From assembly GCA_902578935.1 (NCBI GenBank), contig CACHEU010000002.1, positions 208,253-272,252 on the forward strand: a DNA stretch of 64,000 nt. Reading direction: 5' to 3'. The position numbers and the translations under genes are program-made. Each line of letters starts with the position of its first letter. The stretch's first letter is position 1. Origin of the DNA: an uncultured Pelagibacteraceae bacterium. GTDB taxonomy: Bacteria > Pseudomonadota > Alphaproteobacteria > Pelagibacterales > Pelagibacteraceae. This document shows positions 56,168 through 64,000 of the stretch, piece after piece. The notes beneath the pieces are model-generated. The model ran no database searches. It was not told the DNA's origin and saw only the letters and a list, made by a program, of their open reading frames with translations.

Positions 56168-56962
56168 TTACGTGTTTATTTGAATGATTTTTTTTAATAG
56201 GGATGAGTTTTTCTCTAGATCTTTAAGGAGTGATTCACCAATGAGAAAGTTATTTATTTTTGTTTTCTTTGTTATCTCTTCCACTTCTTTTTCTGATTTT
56301 ATCCCGCTTTCACAAATAAGCGGACCAGTATGATTAATCAAAATTTTGTGTAAATCATAAGTTGTTTTGATATCTGTTTTTAAAGTTTTAAGGTTTCTAT
56401 TGTTAATTCCAATTATGGCGTTTTTAAAATTAAGTGCATTTTTTGCTTCTTCATCTGTGTGCACTTCTACTATTGTGTTTATACTTAATTCCTCAGCGAC
56501 ACGATATATTTCTTTCGCGGTTTTTTCATCAATAGCCGCTAGAATAATTAAAATAGCATCTGCACCAAAACTTTTAGCAAGATAAACTTGATAAGGATCT
56601 ATGAAAAAGTCTTTACATAAAACAGGTAATTTAACTTCTTTTTTAACTTCATTGATGTGTTCTAGCTTCCCTTTAAAATAATTCTCTTCTGTTAAGATGG
56701 AAAGACAAGACGCGCCAGAATTTAGGTATTGTTTTGCAATTACTTTAGGATCATAATTTTCCATAATAATTCCGGCAGAGGGACTTGCCTTTTTTATCTC
56801 TGCAATGACAGATATTTGATTCTTCTTTAATTTATCCTTGAAGTTTAAGTAATTTTTATATGAAGATATTTTGTTTTTAAGATCTTCAACTTTATAAGAT
56901 TTTTTATACTTTTCTATACCATGTCTCTTATCAGAAATTATTTTTTCTAAAATATTGCTCAT
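56168..56962 (-). CDS. trpC: indole-3-glycerol phosphate synthase
   Basis: TrpC makes indole-3-glycerol phosphate, the fourth step to tryptophan. The 264-residue TIM-barrel protein is the monofunctional form (no TrpF fusion). Motifs include VIAEIKKASPSAGII, SCLSILTEENYFKG, LPVLCKDFFIDPYQVYLAKSFGADAILI and GINNRNLKTLKTD. Its start overlaps trpD by 4 nt. The genes moaC and moeA, common after trpC in related orders, are absent. Confidence 0.97.
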   Translation of the reverse strand: MSNILEKIISDKRHGIEKYKKSYKVEDLKNKISSYKNYLNFKDKLKKNQISVIAEIKKASPSAGIIMENYDPKVIAKQYLNSGASCLSILTEENYFKGKLEHINEVKKEVKLPVLCKDFFIDPYQVYLAKSFGADAILIILAAIDEKTAKEIYRVAEELSINTIVEVHTDEEAKNALNFKNAIIGINNRNLKTLKTDIKTTYDLHKILINHTGPLICESGIKSEKEVEEITKKTKINNFLIGESLLKDLEKNSSLLKKIIQINT

Positions 56963-57951
56963 TTCATTAATTTTGAAATGTGATTAATAACTTTTCCTGA
57001 AAGTATATGTTTTCTCAATTTTTCATATCCTTCTTTAAAGGAGTTTGATTTTTCTGCTACAAGTAAACCGGCAGCAGCATTTAAACAAACAGCAACAGAA
57101 AAATCATTATCTTTACCTTGAAATATTTCTTTCATTTTTTTCGCATTATATTCAGGATCTTTTCCAATAATATTATCAAAACTAACCGCTTTAATACCCA
57201 AATCTTTTGGACTCAAAATAGATTCTTTAATTTTTCCATCACTAAGTTCAACGATATCTGTGTTTGCGTATGGAGAAATTTCATCAAGTCCGTCTTGACT
57301 ATTTACGATCAATGCTTTTTTTAAATTTAAATTTTTAAGCGCTTCAGCAAAAATTTTAAGCAATTTTTTATCGAAAACCCCAACAACTTGCCTTTTTATT
57401 TTTGCCGGACTACTTAAAGGTCCAATCAAATTAAATATTGTTCTTTTCCCAATTTTTTTTCTAACTGGCCCAACATATTTCATGGCTGAGTGATAACCTG
57501 GAGCAAACATAAATCCAAAGCTATTATTATTTATGCTTGTCTCTACCTCTTTGGGTCCAAGATTAATATTTATATTTAATTTTTCCAAAACATCAGCAGA
57601 ACCACATTTTGAGGAAACGGATTTGTTGCCGTGTTTAGCTACTTTTACCCCAAAGCTAGATAGCAATAGTGCTGCAGCTGTAGAAATGTTTAAAGTATTT
57701 TTGCCATCCCCTCCTGTACCACATGTATCTACGGTATCATCTGATACATTTACCTTGGTAGCTTTATCCCGTAAAATATAAACTCCACCTGCTATTTCAT
57801 CCGATGTCTCTCCCTTAGCAGAAGAAGAGGTTAAAAAATCAAAAATTTGTTCTTCCTTAATTTTGCCGGACATCATACTTTCAAAAGCAGATTTACTCTC
57901 TTCAAAACTTAAGTTTTGTCTGTTTTTTAGTTTTTTAATAATTTCATCCAT
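56959..57951 (-). CDS. trpD: anthranilate phosphoribosyltransferase
   Basis: TrpD transfers phosphoribose from PRPP to anthranilate. The 330-residue protein has the PRPP-binding DTCGTGGDGKNTLNIST, VAKHGNKSVSSKCGSADVLE and MKYVGPVRKKIGKRTIFNLIGPLSSPA. It lies between trpG (1-nt gap) and trpC (4-nt overlap). Confidence 0.97.
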   Translation of the reverse strand: MDEIIKKLKNRQNLSFEESKSAFESMMSGKIKEEQIFDFLTSSSAKGETSDEIAGGVYILRDKATKVNVSDDTVDTCGTGGDGKNTLNISTAAALLLSSFGVKVAKHGNKSVSSKCGSADVLEKLNININLGPKEVETSINNNSFGFMFAPGYHSAMKYVGPVRKKIGKRTIFNLIGPLSSPAKIKRQVVGVFDKKLLKIFAEALKNLNLKKALIVNSQDGLDEISPYANTDIVELSDGKIKESILSPKDLGIKAVSFDNIIGKDPEYNAKKMKEIFQGKDNDFSVAVCLNAAAGLLVAEKSNSFKEGYEKLRKHILSGKVINHISKLMK

Positions 57952-57952
57952 T

Positions 57953-58522
57953 TTATTTATAATTTAAAAAGTTCTTGATTAATTTCATACCTTCTTTTGT
58001 GTTTATACTTTCGGGATGAAATTGTACTCCGTGTAAGTTATATTTTTTGTGCATAATTCCCATTATTATATTATCTTTTGTTTTAGCCGTAATTATGAAA
58101 TCTTTATTTAGTGTTTTTTTATCGATTATTAGACTGTGATATCTAGTTCCCACAAGATTGTTTTTTACTCCTTTAAAGATTCCAATTTTACTATGGGAAA
58201 TTTTGCTGGTTTTTCCATGCATAAGCTTTTTGGCATTTATTATTTTAGCACCAAAAGCTTGCGCAATAACTTGATGACCTAAACAAACACCAAGAATTGG
58301 AATTTTTTTTGAAAAATTTTTTACAATTTTCAAACAGTTTCCAGCTTTACTTGGGGTACCTGGCCCAGGAGAAATAACAATTTTTTTATACTTTCTTTTA
58401 AAAACTTCTTTTGAATTAATTTTGTCATTTCTTACCACTTCAACTTTACATTTTAGAGACAGAAGATAATGATAAAGATTGTAGGTAAAACTATCGTAAT
58501 TATCTATTAGTAAAATTTTCAT
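57953..58522 (-). CDS. trpG: anthranilate synthase component II (glutamine amidotransferase)
   Basis: TrpG supplies ammonia from glutamine to TrpE. The 189-residue class I amidotransferase has the DNYDSFTYNLYHYL start, ISPGPGTPSKAG, the catalytic cysteine in ILGVCLGHQVIAQAFGA, and the His/Glu of HGVQFHPESINTKEG. It immediately follows trpE with no gap. In some bacteria the same subunit also serves PabB; no pabB is seen here. Confidence 0.96.
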   Translation of the reverse strand: MKILLIDNYDSFTYNLYHYLLSLKCKVEVVRNDKINSKEVFKRKYKKIVISPGPGTPSKAGNCLKIVKNFSKKIPILGVCLGHQVIAQAFGAKIINAKKLMHGKTSKISHSKIGIFKGVKNNLVGTRYHSLIIDKKTLNKDFIITAKTKDNIIMGIMHKKYNLHGVQFHPESINTKEGMKLIKNFLNYK

Positions 58523-59986
58523 TTAATTTATCGCTTTAAGGAGTGCTTTTGCTTTATTTACTGTTTCGTTGTATTCATTTTTAGGATTGCTATCAGCTAC
58601 TATTCCAGCACCAGCCTGAACATAAATTTTTTTATTTTTAATCAGAGCCGTTCTTAAAGCTATACAGGTATCAAAATCTTGATTTGCTGTAAAATAACCT
58701 ATCCCTCCCGCATAAAGTTTTCTTTTTGAGCTTTCCAATTCATCAATAATCTCCATAGCCCTTATTTTAGGAGCTCCACTAACTGTTCCTGCCGGAAATC
58801 CTGATAAAAATGTTTCAATAAGAGAGAAGTCTTTTCTTAGCTTTCCTGTGACGTTAGAAACAATATGCATTACATGAGAATATTTTTCTACCTTAAATTT
58901 TTCAGTAACTTTAACACTATTAATTTTTGATACTTTACCAACATCATTTCTTCCAAGATCTAAAAGCATCAAGTGTTCAGCGAGCTCTTTTGGATCTTGT
59001 AATAATTCAGTAGTTAATTTTTTATCTTGTTTTTTATTTTTACCCCTTGGTCTTGTGCCTGCTATAGGTCTAATAGTGACTTCATTATTAAATAATCTAA
59101 CTAAAATTTCAGGGCTACTACCTAAAATTTGAAAGTCATCATAGTTAAAATAAAACATAAATGGAGAAGGGTTTAAGATTCTTAAAGTATTATAAATTTC
59201 AAGAGGAGGCTTATTAATTGGCGATTCAAATCTTTGACTTAAAACCACCTGAAAAATATCTCCCTTTCTAATGTAGTCTTTTGCTTTAAGTACAATTTTT
59301 TTAAACTTGGATTTTGATATGTTTGATTTAACTTTAATTTTTTTATTACTTTTATGAAAATTTTCTGGAAGCTTTATATTTCCAAAATGTTGTAATTCCG
59401 CAAACGTATTTTTAATTGATTGGTATTTAAGTTTATAATCAACAATATTTTCTTCTTTAAAGATATTTTGAATGAAGAAAATTTTTTTTTTTACATTGTC
59501 ATAAATAATTAAATTTTTAGGCCGCATTAATCTTATATCGGGAATGTTTATATCGTTTTTACATTTATCTGGAATTTTTTCAGTTAAACGTATTATGTCA
59601 TATGAAAAGTACCCGACAAGCATCGAAGCCATTTTCGGCATATTGCCATAAGATTTTACTTTAAAATTTTTTAGCAATTCATTTAAATATTTGAGAATAT
59701 TTTTTCTAATTACCTTCTTTTTCTTAAAATTATCTACAATAATTTTATTTTTTTTTATATTGTAAGCTTTATCAGGATTAAAGCCTATAATTGTGTACCG
59801 CCCCCTAATAGTTCCTTTTTCTACAGACTCAAATATAAAACTATTTTTTTTTACTAAAATAAATTTATATAAATTTTCAATAAAACTATAATTTCTACAA
59901 TTTTGAGAATAATAAATTGCTTGATTATATTTTTTATTTTTATGCAGTTTTTTGAAGCTTACTAAACTTGTACTTAATTTCATCAA
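58523..59986 (-). CDS. trpE: anthranilate synthase component I
   Basis: TrpE turns chorismate into anthranilate. The 487-residue protein has the chorismate-binding core: KIKVKSNISKSKFKKIVLKAKDYIRKGDIFQVVLSQRF, TIRPIAGTRPRGK, ELAEHLMLLDLGRNDVG, and SGFPAGTVSGAPKIRAMEIIDELE. Its start overlaps the upstream ppiD-like gene by 4 nt, so there is no space for a trp attenuator or leader peptide. Regulation, if any, must act elsewhere, such as feedback inhibition. Confidence 0.97.
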   Translation of the reverse strand: MMKLSTSLVSFKKLHKNKKYNQAIYYSQNCRNYSFIENLYKFILVKKNSFIFESVEKGTIRGRYTIIGFNPDKAYNIKKNKIIVDNFKKKKVIRKNILKYLNELLKNFKVKSYGNMPKMASMLVGYFSYDIIRLTEKIPDKCKNDINIPDIRLMRPKNLIIYDNVKKKIFFIQNIFKEENIVDYKLKYQSIKNTFAELQHFGNIKLPENFHKSNKKIKVKSNISKSKFKKIVLKAKDYIRKGDIFQVVLSQRFESPINKPPLEIYNTLRILNPSPFMFYFNYDDFQILGSSPEILVRLFNNEVTIRPIAGTRPRGKNKKQDKKLTTELLQDPKELAEHLMLLDLGRNDVGKVSKINSVKVTEKFKVEKYSHVMHIVSNVTGKLRKDFSLIETFLSGFPAGTVSGAPKIRAMEIIDELESSKRKLYAGGIGYFTANQDFDTCIALRTALIKNKKIYVQAGAGIVADSNPKNEYNETVNKAKALLKAIN

Positions 59987-61437
59987 AACGAATTTTTTAA
60001 CCTTTCAAGAACTTTTTGATTTATTTCAATTTTATAATTTTTATTTATATATTTATCATAAGATTTGTAAACTTTTGAGATATATTCAGCATTGGCTTTT
60101 TTTAAATACTCTTTGTATTTTTTTGATTTTTTATTTATTTTAGGGTTTGTATCTTTTTCGATTCTTACTAAAAAGTTGTCCTCCACAATGTTATCCGACA
60201 AAAGAAATATTTCTCCAGAGTTATGGTTATATATTTCAGCTAACAATTTTGGCGGAAATTTTTTATCATCATTTATTCCATTAATTTTTATTTTATTAAC
60301 TGGCACATTGTTTTTTTGAGACAGATCCAACATTTTTTTCTTATCAAATTCTTTATTATTAATTTTATCTATGAATTTTTTATTTTCTTTTACTTTAAAT
60401 CCAATTTTTAATTGGGATTCTATTGTTCTTTTTAAATCTTTGTCTTTGAGGTTTAAAGTAATATTTTTTTCTTCAGTAATTTCAACAACGTAATATTTGT
60501 TATCAAAGTTTATAAATTGAGGAGAATTAATTTCTTTAATTAAAAAAATTTTTTCAAACAGAGTTTTGTTAATATCTTTTATAACTGTTCCGTCTTCTTT
60601 AGTTTTTCTAGAGTTTACTAGTTTAAACTTTTTTATATCTTTCTCATTTCCAGAAGAAATTGTTTTAAATGTTTTACCATCAAGCACGTCATTTTCTAAC
60701 TGATCTAATTTTTCATAATATTCTTCATCAAAGTTTTTTCTTTTCGTTAAAATTTCAGGTTTAAATTCCAAGTATCTAAACGAAATAAATTTTTCTTTGA
60801 ATAAATTTTTGTTCTCCTCATAAAATTTTTGTATATCTTTTTCTTCAATTATTTTTTTAGAATAAATTTTGCTTAAATTTAAAAACTCAACTTCCTTAAT
60901 TTGATTTTCTTTTTTGTAAAGTTCATCAACAATAAATTCAGGTAATTTAATACCGCCGCTATAATAATTAAGAAGCTGACCTTTCAGTTCAATGCTTTTT
61001 ATATGTCTTTCATATGTTGGTGCAGAATATCCATTTTCTAACAAAAATTTTTCATACTTAACTCTTGAAAACTTTTTGTCTTTTTGAAAACTTTTGTCTC
61101 TTACCAATATTTTTTTTAATCCAGAATCGCTTAATTGAATTCCTTTTTCTCTGCCCTCAATACTAATAATTTTTTCACTTACATAATTAGTTAGAATATC
61201 ATCAAATATTTTTGACTTTCCAATGTTTTCAATTTCTTTTTTACTAAGTTTTATTTTTTGAATATATGTGATAAATTCTTTAGAGCTTATTTTTTCATCA
61301 TTTATTTCAACCAAAACATTTTGCTTACCAGATCTAAAAACATCTCCCATGCCCCACAGAAGAAAAGGCAATGCTATTATTGCTACGAAAATCTTAGCAA
61401 CAAATGATTTAGAGAACTTTCTTATTGAACCAAGCAT
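59983..61437 (-). CDS. ppiD: membrane-anchored periplasmic chaperone, SurA-N/PpiD-like
   Basis: This is a PpiD-type periplasmic folding factor. The 484-residue protein has one N-terminal membrane helix (about residues 13-32, FVAKIFVAIIALPFLLWGMG) followed by DVFRSGKQNVLVEINDEKISSKEF, the typical start of the SurA_N domain. The remainder is Lys/Glu-rich; a parvulin PPIase domain is poorly conserved or absent by eye. It is shorter than E. coli PpiD (623). The position between tpiA and trpE matches other alphaproteobacteria. Confidence 0.82.
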   Translation of the reverse strand: MLGSIRKFSKSFVAKIFVAIIALPFLLWGMGDVFRSGKQNVLVEINDEKISSKEFITYIQKIKLSKKEIENIGKSKIFDDILTNYVSEKIISIEGREKGIQLSDSGLKKILVRDKSFQKDKKFSRVKYEKFLLENGYSAPTYERHIKSIELKGQLLNYYSGGIKLPEFIVDELYKKENQIKEVEFLNLSKIYSKKIIEEKDIQKFYEENKNLFKEKFISFRYLEFKPEILTKRKNFDEEYYEKLDQLENDVLDGKTFKTISSGNEKDIKKFKLVNSRKTKEDGTVIKDINKTLFEKIFLIKEINSPQFINFDNKYYVVEITEEKNITLNLKDKDLKRTIESQLKIGFKVKENKKFIDKINNKEFDKKKMLDLSQKNNVPVNKIKINGINDDKKFPPKLLAEIYNHNSGEIFLLSDNIVEDNFLVRIEKDTNPKINKKSKKYKEYLKKANAEYISKVYKSYDKYINKNYKIEINQKVLERLKNSF

Positions 61438-61499
61438 AATTTTAATTTAAGAAATTTAGATTAATTGTATTAAAAAATCTATAAATAAAGTCTTAAATT

Positions 61500-62261
61500 A
61501 TGGCTAATGGTATTAGATATTTTGTTGGTAATTGGAAAATGTTTGGAATTCCAAGCTCGTATAAAATTTTAGATAAAATTAATGGATATTTTATCAAAGA
61601 TAAAAAAAATAATAAGAAATATAAAATAATAATAGCTCCGCCATTAACTTTGTTACAAGATTTTTCTAAAAGATTTAAAAATAAGAAAATTAATATCTCT
61701 GCACAAAATTGTTACCACAAAGATAATTTTGGAGCATACACAGGAAACGTAAGTCCATTTATGATCAAAAAACTAGGAATTAATTATATTATTATTGGGC
61801 ATTCAGAAAACAGAGCTTCAGGCGAAAATAATAAAATTATCAAAGAAAAAGTTGCCCTTGCTTTAAAAAATAATTTTACTGTTATTTTTTGCATAGGAGA
61901 AAATAAGCAAGAAAAAAAAAACAAAAAAACTATAAAAGTTTTAAAAAAACAAGTATCTAAAGTCATAAAAAATAAATATAACTTTAAAAATATCATTATT
62001 GCGTACGAGCCAGTTTGGTCTATTGGTAGTGGCAAACTTCCATCTCCCCATGAATTAAAGAAAAATGCTATTGAATTAAAAAAATTTCTTAGAGAAAAGT
62101 TTAGATTAAATTATAATCCAAAACTGCTTTACGGAGGGTCCGTTGACAAGAATAGTGTTCATGCTTTCAAGTCTATCAAAGAATTAGATGGTTTTTTAAT
62201 TGGGGGAGCCTCAAAATCTTCAAAGAATTTCGTTGATATAATAAAAAATTTCTATAAATAA
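61500..62261 (+). CDS. tpiA: triose-phosphate isomerase
   Basis: TpiA interconverts dihydroxyacetone phosphate and glyceraldehyde-3-phosphate. The 253-residue TIM barrel has the N-terminal Asn/Lys site FVGNWKMFG, ISAQNCYHKDNFGAYTGN, the catalytic histidine in IIGHSENRASGE, the catalytic glutamate in IIAYEPVWSIGSGK, and the phosphate loop LLYGGSVD. It is divergent from ppiD; TATAAA at 61480-61485 is a possible -10 without a clear -35. secG follows after 5 nt. Confidence 0.96.
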   Translation: MANGIRYFVGNWKMFGIPSSYKILDKINGYFIKDKKNNKKYKIIIAPPLTLLQDFSKRFKNKKINISAQNCYHKDNFGAYTGNVSPFMIKKLGINYIIIGHSENRASGENNKIIKEKVALALKNNFTVIFCIGENKQEKKNKKTIKVLKKQVSKVIKNKYNFKNIIIAYEPVWSIGSGKLPSPHELKKNAIELKKFLREKFRLNYNPKLLYGGSVDKNSVHAFKSIKELDGFLIGGASKSSKNFVDIIKNFYK

Positions 62262-62266
62262 CTCTT

Positions 62267-62572
62267 ATGGAAACAATCCTGATAGCTGTAAATGTAGCTT
62301 TGGCGATAATACTAATTTTGCTTGTTTTATTACAAAGATCTGAGGGAGGTGCTTTGGGATTAGGACTGTCCCAGGATAATTTTGCATCTACGAGAACAGT
62401 TGGGAATTTTTTAACAAAATCCACGGCAGTTATTGCTACTTTATTCATTATTTCTAGTATCTCGCTTGTTATCTTATCAAGAGGCGATTTACAGGAAACC
62501 CAGTCAGTTTTAGAGAAAATTGAAGAAGAAGAAGATTCAACAACACCTAAAATCCCAGAGTCTGAAAAATAA
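62267..62572 (+). CDS. secG: preprotein translocase subunit SecG
   Basis: SecG assists the SecYE channel in the inner membrane. The 101-residue protein has two membrane helices (residues about 2-22 and 50-70) flanking the signature LLQRSEGGALGLGLSQDNFASTRTVGNFLTKST, and ends in an acidic tail (EEEEDST). The tpiA-secG-pyrG order is typical of alphaproteobacteria. The 39-nt gap to pyrG has no clear promoter. Confidence 0.95.
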   Translation: METILIAVNVALAIILILLVLLQRSEGGALGLGLSQDNFASTRTVGNFLTKSTAVIATLFIISSISLVILSRGDLQETQSVLEKIEEEEDSTTPKIPESEK

Positions 62573-62611
62573 ACTTTATTTTTTCATAAAAATTAGATAT
62601 ATTGTCCTTCC

Positions 62612-64000
62612 ATGGCGCGATATGTTTTCGTTACTGGCGGCGTGGTATCCTCACTAGGCAAAGGTCTTTCTTCCGCTTCTCTAGCGTCGTTACTTCAATT
62701 AAGAGGTTTTAAAGTAAGAGTAAGAAAATTAGATCCCTACTTAAATGTAGATCCAGGAACTATGAATCCATTTCAACATGGAGAAGTTTTTGTAACAGAC
62801 GATGGTGCGGAAACTGATTTAGATATAGGTCACTACGAAAGATTTACTGGAATTTCAGCAACCCAATCAGACAACATAACAACCGGCGGTATTTATAGCG
62901 ATATAATTAAAAAAGAAAGAAGAGGAGATTATTTAGGAGGAACAGTTCAAGTGGTTCCTCATGTTACTGATCGTATAAAGAAATTTATATCTCACAATGT
63001 GAAAAAGGAAGATTTTATTATTTGTGAAATTGGAGGAACAGTAGGGGACATAGAAAGTTTACCTTTTCTTGAAGCTATTAGACAATTTTCTAATGATATA
63101 GGAAAAAAAAATAGCTTATTTATTCATTTGACTTTAGTGCCTTATCTAAAAGCATCTGGAGAGCTTAAAACCAAACCAACTCAACATTCTGTTAAAGAAT
63201 TAAGAAGCTTAGGTATTCAACCAGATATAATAATTTGTAGATCAGAAAGAGAAATTCCAAAGGCAGAAAGAAAAAAAATATCTTTATTTTGTAATGTTCC
63301 TATAGATAATGTTATTGAAACCGTTGATGTAAGAACGATATACGAAGCACCAATCAGTTTTCATAAAGAAAAACTTGATGATCGAGTTTTGTCATACTTT
63401 AATATTAGGAGCAAGAAATCACCTAATCTCAGTAAATGGAAAAATATTACAACCAAAGTTCTTAATCCGAAAAGAGATGTGAATATAGGTATTATAGGAA
63501 AGTATGTTAATCTCAAAGATGCTTACAAATCACTTGATGAAGCATTAATTCATGGAGGTATATCAAATAATCTAAAAGTTAAATTAAAAAGAATAGATTC
63601 AGAAAATTTAAAGTCTGAAAATATTAAACCATTACTAAAAGATGTAACCGGAGTTCTTATTCCGGGAGGTTTTGGCAAAAGAGGAAGTGAAGGCAAAATT
63701 GCTGCCATAAAATACGCAAGATTGAACCATATACCTTTCTTTGGAATTTGTTTTGGTATGCAAATGGCTATTATCGAAGCGGCAAGAAATTTATTAAATA
63801 TTAAAAATGCTTCTACTAGTGAATTTGGTAACAATTGCACTCCGGTTGTTGGACTGTTAGAAGAGTGGCAAAAAGGAAAAAAAAGAATAAAAGGAAGTGA
63901 AAAGAATTTAGGTGGAACAATGAGACTAGGTTTATATGACGCTATATTGAAAAATGACTCTTTAATATCTAAGATATATTCTGAGAAAAGAATTCAAGAA
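62612..64000 (+). CDS. pyrG: CTP synthase (partial, runs off the window end)
   Basis: PyrG aminates UTP to CTP with glutamine. The frame from ATG 62612 ([26 protein letters not shown]) is open to the last base, 463 codons of about 545, which is why the ORF track omits it. The synthase domain shows the P-loop [34 protein letters not shown], and [16 protein letters not shown]. The glutaminase domain begins near residue 290, with the nucleophile Cys380 in [11 protein letters not shown]. The C-terminal His/Glu pair lies beyond the window. Confidence 0.97.
   Translation, partial: MARYVFVTGGVVSSLGKGLSSASLASLLQLRGFKVRVRKLDPYLNVDPGTMNPFQHGEVFVTDDGAETDLDIGHYERFTGISATQSDNITTGGIYSDIIKKERRGDYLGGTVQVVPHVTDRIKKFISHNVKKEDFIICEIGGTVGDIESLPFLEAIRQFSNDIGKKNSLFIHLTLVPYLKASGELKTKPTQHSVKELRSLGIQPDIIICRSEREIPKAERKKISLFCNVPIDNVIETVDVRTIYEAPISFHKEKLDDRVLSYFNIRSKKSPNLSKWKNITTKVLNPKRDVNIGIIGKYVNLKDAYKSLDEALIHGGISNNLKVKLKRIDSENLKSENIKPLLKDVTGVLIPGGFGKRGSEGKIAAIKYARLNHIPFFGICFGMQMAIIEAARNLLNIKNASTSEFGNNCTPVVGLLEEWQKGKKRIKGSEKNLGGTMRLGLYDAILKNDSLISKIYSEKRIQE

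Noticed and set aside
1-64000. A previously undescribed multi-gene system (defence, toxin-antitoxin, mobile or biosynthetic)
   Set aside because: Every sizeable ORF belongs to a recognised housekeeping family, and I see no cluster of unknown genes, no integrase or transposase and no CRISPR. The unusual points are variations on known genes.

Overview
This window is a very AT-rich, densely packed bacterial chromosome segment. It most likely comes from a streamlined, free-living marine alphaproteobacterium of the SAR11 / Candidatus Pelagibacter type. The clues are gene order (secG-tpiA-ppiD-trpEGDC-lexA-gltX, dapA-smpB-RSH-pyrE-pdxJ-acpS-lepB-rnc-recO, pyrB-pyrC', gatCAB), an alphaproteobacterial LexA operator (GTTC-N7-GTTC), A/T-biased codon use, and intergenic gaps of mostly 0-10 nt. 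Intact pathways for tryptophan, lysine/cell wall, pyrimidines, pantothenate, lipoate and PLP argue against an obligate intracellular parasite. The assignment rests on recognised families and synteny, not on a database search.

Layout. 1-26.5 kb (+): tail of rplA, rplJ-rplL-rpoB-rpoC, then after the only sizeable gap (181 bp) the str-S10-spc-alpha superoperon rpsL-rpsG-fusA-rpsJ ... secY-adk-rpsM-rpsK-rpoA-rplQ, followed by an RluA-family pseudouridine synthase. 26.5-31.6 kb: lipB(-), mgtE(+), panC(-), galU-ugd(+). 31.6-38.0 kb (-): ruvX-pyrB-pyrC'-plsY-topA-ridA. 38.0-44.3 kb (+): gatC-gatA-gatB, an O-methyltransferase, trhO, a MATE exporter and tRNA-Ser(GCU). 44.3-46.6 kb (-): a GH23 lytic transglycosylase. 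46.7-54.0 kb (+): dapA-smpB-folK-RSH-pyrE-pdxJ-acpS-lepB-rnc-recO. 54.0-61.4 kb (-): ppiD-like-trpE-trpG-trpD-trpC-lexA-gltX. 61.5-64.0 kb (+): tpiA-secG-pyrG, with pyrG running off the end.

How the genes work together. The first half encodes transcription and translation machinery (RNA polymerase alpha, beta and beta', most r-proteins, EF-G, SecY). The second half mixes nucleotide synthesis (pyrB, pyrE, pyrG, adk), amino-acid and cofactor synthesis, tRNA charging (GltX with GatCAB suggests tRNA-Gln made by transamidation), ribosome rescue (SmpB), the stringent response (RSH), protein export (LepB, SecG, PpiD-like) and DNA repair control (LexA, RecO).

No rRNA, CRISPR array, insertion sequence, prophage or defence island is visible, and no stretch over 300 bp lacks a gene. 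I found no convincing new multi-gene system. The most notable features are a 12-bp tandem repeat encoding an Ala/Pro/Gly tail on ribosomal protein S19, a nested inverted repeat between rpoC and rpsL, paired LexA boxes at lexA, a shortened RSH protein with no rpoZ beside it, a dihydroorotase homologue without its HxH metal ligands, absence of tuf, rpmD and era from their customary slots, candidate leaderless promoters, and convergent genes sharing palindromic stop codons.
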